Shown here one piece after another: positions 59,201 through 64,000 of a stretch of 64,000 nt of DNA. Numbering within the stretch: the stretch's first letter is position 1; every line of letters begins with the position of its first letter. A program made the translations under genes and the position numbers. This DNA comes from Pomacea canaliculata (lineage: Eukaryota; Mollusca; Gastropoda; Architaenioglossa; Ampullariidae). Below the pieces are notes generated by a model. It was not told where the DNA came from. It made no database searches and saw only the letters and a list, made by a program, of their open reading frames with translations. Location of the stretch: assembly GCF_003073045.1 (NCBI RefSeq), contig NC_037592.1, positions 5,755,924 through 5,819,923 on the forward strand, given 5' to 3'.

Positions 59201-62200
59201 TGCTGATTAGTCTACCATGATTCGTAAGTAAAATACATGTATATATACTGGCTGGCCCTGCTTCAGGCCCACTAGCCACCATCCATATTGGAACTTGTAA
59301 GTCAATCGTATCAATATATTGAATTTGTCAACACCGTCTTGTATATTTTTAGTAAATTCTACAGATTTCACAAAAACCAGTAAATCTTCATTGTAATCAA
59401 TCTGTAATTAGTCAACCAAACATTTCATCAATAATCGAGTAAGGTGCAAAGCAAAGCTCAACATGAATTATAATAGTTTGACCTTTATGTAGTAAGGGCA
59501 GCTTAAAGTCCCCAGATGGCATCTTTACCATCTGATCCATGCCGTGTCTAGGGTCAAAGTGCAACCACTAACCCTGACAACATGTCCTACCGTCTTTATT
59601 TCAAGGAGCAGTCGCCTTGAAATGTCCAGCCTCTCCACATCAATTTGTTTGACCGCAACACGAGTTCCCTGCAAAGGTCAAACGTCTTCAGGTCACTGAT
59701 TGTGGTAGTGGTGGCTGGTGGGTGTCATCTCCCTGATGTGCTATTCTTTAACCAGATAAATTAACCAACACTTGACTTAGTATGCCAATATTTTTGTGTA
59801 ACCATCGTGTAAAATCTTTACCAAGCTTCCTGTGCTCACGATGGTACAGAAAAATCAGGGCAATTGGAAGGTGCATTTAGCTCTTTGTTATCTTCGGGGT
59901 CCTGAGCTAAAAGGTTTTGATTGATACTTGTCTGGTCCTGTCTTTGGTCTATTTTAGAGAACCGAGACTTGTAGAGTGTATCCAACCCTGGTGTACTTAA
60001 GTCGAGGTTGAGACTGCACTCAAACTAACAGGTCCGTGATGTCACCTCGGAATCCACAAAGCAAACTAATTGGACTTTATTTTGTTGTCCGTACAGATAA
60101 AGAGTCTGTCTCTTGCAAAAAGCACCGGAATTTAATTGTCTCACTTCGTAAATCTCGTTAATGGTGGAAAAAAGTTCACTCATTGAAAAGAAGGTATTTT
60201 GAAATGCTTAGAGAAAATACAGATTACTTTTAGTTGAAGCTGCTTTTATTTATCTTTGACTGGATTTTGTACATTCGTAGATGCCTCTGCTTGCTGATAA
60301 TCTATATATTCATTCATTACTGTTTGGACTGAGTTCATTAGCCCCGGGTACTTTATCAATACTCTTACGTGTAGCTCAATGGTTTTGCAAGTCCACTGAG
60401 TGTCTGCAGAATTAAATTCTCTCTCTCTGTGCCATCAATTCATTGTAAAGGTTTTCAGTTTTGTGTTTTGTATTTTTAAACCAAAATACTACTTTCCCAG
60501 ACAAACACTTCCCGTCCACAAACCCCATTTCATCAGACTGTGACCGTCCTGGACACACTTTGTCCACTACCAGCAGCAAATTCGCCATCTTCTGTGGAAT
60601 TGTTTCTGGTTCATTGTGGTCGATTGATTTCAGTAATTGCTATGTTCCTCCCTTCCTGAGACCCAGTTTCCCGCTCCTAGGGAACTCTCCAGTTACAGAA
60701 AATACATTTCAGTCCTCGGCAGACGTCAGGTGCTGATTGCGATGATGATGTGTCTGTCGGCGCGCACGTGCAACCGGAAACAAAGGTGCGGTGCTCTGAG
60801 ACCAGGGCAGACGAGAACAACGACAATGTTTAAAGTACTCTTGTCCTCAAATACAATCAACTCTTTTGTTGTCCTCAGTTTGTAATGACCCTAGTTTCTG
60901 AAAGTAGTTTAATCATATTTTACAGAAATAAATGTTTAAAGATGCTTCAAATAGTTTGCAGTGGTTACAGAATTCAAAATTCTAGGTATCGGTTGCATGC
61001 AGATTACAAACATATTTTATAAAACTCAGGGGAAGAGGTTGGACGTGGTATCTAGTTGCTAACGATTTCAAGTTGGTTCCATCAAAGCTACCAGCTACAC
61101 TTTTATAACGGATGAAACCCACTCTTGAGCACGAAGTGGAAGGAACTGTATACTAACTAGCACATCTCCATTTTCTCATGACATTTTCCCAGCCCAGTCC
61201 AGCCTTCCCATTATTTTTATTTTGACACCAGGAAATATTCACTTCTCACTCGAATTTCTATTTCATTTTCTGGCAGCAAACAGGACAAGAATGAGCTGTC
61301 GTCCAATTACAGACGCTGCCCCCATAAAACGAGTTAGCTCTTCAGTTCCAGAGTTTGTTTGGAACTCTCAAAATCAGAGAAAGTAAACCCAGAGGCTGAC
61401 AGCCTTCACGAGGTCGGCGTCTTTGATGCTCACCTGATACACGGCGACATTCGTGAAGCATTGCTTGTCAGTGTCGGCACTTGTCCCTGTGGAGGTGAGC
61501 TGTGAACAGACACACACACTGACTTGCAAGACTTAATGGTCACCTGTAACCTTTTGACATGAGGGTCAAACTAATCATCCTATAAGATGTGTATCACATC
61601 ATGTGTGCCCGCAACACCTGGTGTAAATATGTCCTATCGCATCCATCACAGGTACACTGTGTGCTGAACAAATGACATAATCGCCTTAGACCTGCCGAGG
61701 GTGGTTTGCAATAATGAACTGCACGTTCATGTTATATATCAGAAGGTGAGAGAGTGTGGACAGGAGTGTGTTTATATATCACATCTTAAATGTCAATAAA
61801 TAACTGATGTGTTTGAAAGACTCACCTAGTATCGACGTTTTATTCATTCTATTTTATGTTGGAATAATAATGCTCATGTAAAACTCAGATTTACTAACAT
61901 CAAAGCAAAAATGTATGCCATAGATGAATTTTATAGTTGAGCTGCCTCAATTGAACTATGGCAAAGCGGTTTCAGACCGTACAGGCGAGAGGAAAGTATG
62001 AAACCTCTGGTCACGTGACTGACCTCTGACCAGCTGCAAACTTTGGAGCTGTCTGCCCGGAGCGGGCGGAAACGAATATGTTGCAGGTCGATTCTCCAGG
62101 CCATGCTTCGCAGTTCTTTCTCTGTCACAAGCCGCCTGAAGTGAAGATAGACATGTTTAGAAACACATTTCTTGCATAATATGTATATATGTTAATGTGT

Positions 62201-64000
62201 TTAAGCGTCTTTGCGCGCGGTTTAACCACTCAGCCACCTGAACGAGAGCAGAGCTTACCTGTAGACAAAGAATGAAGCCACGAGGAGCCCGATGGACACT
62301 GCCAGCACCGACAAGATGGCCACCATATAGCTAGGAAGCAGTCCTAGGAAAACGAGAGAAAAAAAATGAAACCATTGGAAAGTAAGAGGACAAAATATGT
62401 TGCCTTGCCACATTGTTCAGGCGTCCCAAATGTACTTATCTGGAAATATCTAGCAAGGATGTAGCCCCCGTACAAACTGGATAATTGTACTTTCTGGAGT
62501 TTGTTTATCTAAAGCTTTCGTCTTTGCTCGCTTTACCATTTTCTGGCATTCCAAGTCCTCTCCTTTGAATCCACAGACAGGTCGGTTAGCCGGCGGGGTA
62601 CCCTTTGGACCTGGCCAGTGAATGTGCTTGCCAGTGATGTGGGTGTAGTTTAAATCATCCCCCAAGAAGTTGCCAACGACCTGTAATCAGAGATTCCGCA
62701 ATCACATCCTCAAGCATCCAGTGACACCATGCCAGTCTTTGAAAAAATCACTGAGCAGCTTTTGTGAACATTTTGAAGAAATAACCTGCCTCAAATATGC
62801 TAATACAAGAGACATTTCCAACTCCAAATGAAGAGGGTTTCCTTTCTTTTCAAGTTCAGCATGATATATTTACCTCACAGAACATCAGTGATTATAGAAT
62901 CAATGTTATTCCAACTCCCACATTAATAATCTATTCATAAAAATAATAAAAGATTTAAAGCTGTTTCAAGTTCCGACAATAGTTTTCATTGTTGACATTT
63001 CATGTTTATTTTAATCTTAATTTGTAAATTACCCAGAATTTGCACAAGCTTTCAAGCGACAACAGTTTGTAAAAAAACAAAACCAAACAAATCCAATAGC
63101 ATTTCTGTTCAAGCAGTCCCTACCTCAAAATGTCCGGTGTCCATATTCATGTCTAGAATGGCAAAGTTGGTGACCCTGTCTCCATTTCTGTCAATGATGA
63201 CTTCGCCTGTAACTCCTAGTGAAAGTACAAATTCGTAAATTATCAAATAGCTTGATTATTAATGAATAATGTATCCTTGCTCTTTTTCCTGAAGATGCTG
63301 TTACCCTGTAAGACATCTTATCCAGTATTCTGTGTTTAATTGCTTGTTGTTGTCACTTTTTGTCTGATGAGTGGACACTTAACTAGCTTGTTATTATCGT
63401 TTGTTGTTTAACCATAATTAAAACATTTCTATTGCGTTGTTATGAAGGTCGTGTTCTGGTGCCGGACTATTGCCATAAAGAATAATAAATATTTTATTGT
63501 TGCATCAGGTTAAACCGTCGCCATGTAGTCAGCCTACAGCATCATCAGCAGACTGAATGTCTGGCAGTCACCAGAACACGTTTGTTTCTTTACCTGAATA
63601 CACTGAAGTTTCTTGGGTAGAGGACCAAAATACAATGTCTGTCATACCTATGAATGTCTTGTTCCACATGTACCGTGAGATGGTGTAGCCATCCAAAATA
63701 TCGCCACCTTGTGACAGAGTCTTGTTCAGAGCATCTCCATAATGCAGTATGGCATCATGAAACGCTCCAATAAAAAATTCACCTGCCATGGTGGGAAAAA
63801 AGTAGAATAAAAAAGCCTATTTTTTGTACAAATGCACACCAGTAAGAAATATGCAATAAGAACAATACACACCAACGCACACACGCACGCACGTCCTATG
63901 ATAATTACATTGCCTTGTCACACTGTCCTCGTTCTCACCTGTTCAGAACCAAAGGTAAAGTTGAACTGATCTTGCGATATGTTCTGCACTCTCTCGGCAA
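52834..64000 (-). CDS. Gene E: receptor guanylate cyclase, natriuretic-peptide-receptor type (5' end outside the window)
   Basis: A type I membrane enzyme making cGMP from GTP. Exons in transcription order: 64000-63939 (partial), 63782-63648, 63215-63124, 62680-62491 (donor uncertain), 62343-62259, 62135-62024, 61486-61434, 59668-59591, 59168-59064, 58635-58564, 57660-57492, 57247-57083, 56689-56521, 56235-56089, 55749-55626, 54447-54379, 53952-53778, 53583-53485, 53321-53230 and 52938-52834. The thirteen exons from 59668 onward sum to 1569 nt, an exact multiple of three. They cover kinase-homology domain, coiled coil, cyclase and stop. Similarity to vertebrate NPR1/NPR2 is continuous ([68 protein letters not shown]). 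Three upstream junctions (63939/63782, 62491/62343, 62024/61486) do not pair cleanly in phase, so a small exon may be missing there. Which invertebrate receptor cyclase subtype it is remains open. Confidence 0.92.
54791..55390 (-). mobile_element. RTE-like LINE 3' fragment in a gene E intron
   Basis: Reverse strand, in the intron between exons 55626 and 54447. It encodes the C-terminal part of a non-LTR reverse transcriptase: [51 protein letters not shown] and [13 protein letters not shown]. Upstream, [20 protein letters not shown] lies in the same frame but is cut by a stop just before the GSESWKM motif. The element ends in a (GATA)n tail (54791-54809), usual for RTE-type LINEs. It is 5' truncated and inactive. 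Confidence 0.85.
56521..59668 (-). CDS. Gene E exons: kinase-homology domain
   Basis: Six exons (59668-59591, 59168-59064, 58635-58564, 57660-57492, 57247-57083, 56689-56521). VAVKQID keeps the ATP-site lysine. The catalytic-loop aspartate is absent (HGHLTSSN where an active kinase has HRD), as in all receptor cyclases, so this is a regulatory pseudokinase. DFG is present (VTDFGL). GDVYSFGI and the RPTF near the end are conserved. Its 57660-57492 exon starts inside a 20-bp minisatellite. Confidence 0.9.
57641..57985 (-). repeat. 20-bp minisatellite spanning a gene E splice acceptor
   Basis: About 17 head-to-tail units of 20 bp (reverse-strand unit GGTATGCGGTATATTCACAG). Fifteen near-perfect copies fill 57661-57960; the copy at 57641-57660 is the start of the exon itself, and one decayed copy and a partial one end the array. 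Occasional T/C differences are the only variation. Each unit ends in TTCACAG, a usable 3' splice site, followed by codons for GMRYIH. Confidence 0.97.
58886..58985. repeat. AAC/AAG-rich microsatellite
   Basis: Interspersed AAGAAC, AACAAG and AACAAC units in a gene E intron between exons 59064 and 58635. Confidence 0.9.
59669..61433 (-). other. Gene E intron ahead of the kinase-homology domain
   Basis: About 1.8 kb, the longest gene E intron in the window. No nested feature was recognised; plus-strand frames at 60461-60885 do not look like protein. Confidence 0.5.
62259..62343 (-). CDS. Gene E exon: transmembrane helix
   Basis: An 85-nt exon encoding [20 protein letters not shown] and then VASFFVYR, a single membrane-spanning helix followed by a basic start of the cytoplasmic side (next exon [16 protein letters not shown]). 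Confidence 0.85.
62491..64000 (-). CDS. Gene E exons: ligand-binding (ANF receptor) domain, C-terminal part
   Basis: Four exons hold the end of the extracellular domain: [65 protein letters not shown], then [12 protein letters not shown] and [10 protein letters not shown]. It ends in a CGF...C pair typical of the juxtamembrane cysteines. NISQ, NFT, NKT and NYT are possible N-glycosylation sites. An attractive donor (ATG followed by gtaaag, 62537/62536) is in phase 0 and cannot join the next exon in frame; a weaker one (62491/62490) can. Confidence 0.8.

Overview
The window is animal nuclear DNA. Small exons with GT-AG borders are separated by AT-rich introns, there are many microsatellites, and one gene is an unmistakable metazoan receptor guanylate cyclase. 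Repeat style and gene content suggest a mollusc, probably a gastropod; that is an inference. All gene models below were assembled by eye from splice sites, reading phase and paralogue comparison. No viral, prokaryotic, CRISPR or toxin element was recognised.

Layout. (1) 2315-9810 (+): four in-phase exons of an unrecognised cysteine-rich protein with a hydrophobic C-terminus; its signal-peptide exon was not found. (2) 14766-19191 (+), gene A, and 22484-29092 (+), gene B. (3) 33063-38973 (-), gene C, and 44194-50772 (-), gene D. A to D are four paralogues with the same eight-exon plan: signal peptide, two sushi (CCP) exons, a MAM domain split over four exons, and one long last exon. That last exon encodes a Ser/Thr-rich mucin-like stalk plus, in A, B and C, a transmembrane helix and short cytoplasmic tail. 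The exon sums are 2079, 1995, 1605 and 1698 nt, each an exact multiple of three. B and C are convergent; C and D are a direct tandem pair. (4) 52834 to beyond 64000 (-), gene E: a receptor guanylate cyclase of the natriuretic-peptide-receptor type, running from the ligand-binding domain through the kinase-homology domain and coiled coil to the cyclase domain and stop codon.

A to D look like a lineage-specific cluster of adhesion or recognition receptors that is still turning over. Gene D has lost the transmembrane tail and has a stalk made of about ten-residue repeats. Its first intron holds two decayed extra sushi exons. C and D share intron and 5' flank sequence. Gene A uses a GC-AG intron and has a shortened MAM exon.

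The most unusual structure is in gene E. A 20-bp minisatellite of about 17 units has grown out of the 3' splice site and first codons of a kinase-homology exon, so the exon faces a tandem array of near-identical acceptors. Three LINE remnants, a 40-bp minisatellite upstream of gene C and many microsatellites make up the recognisable repeats. The remaining intergenic DNA shows no gene I can support.
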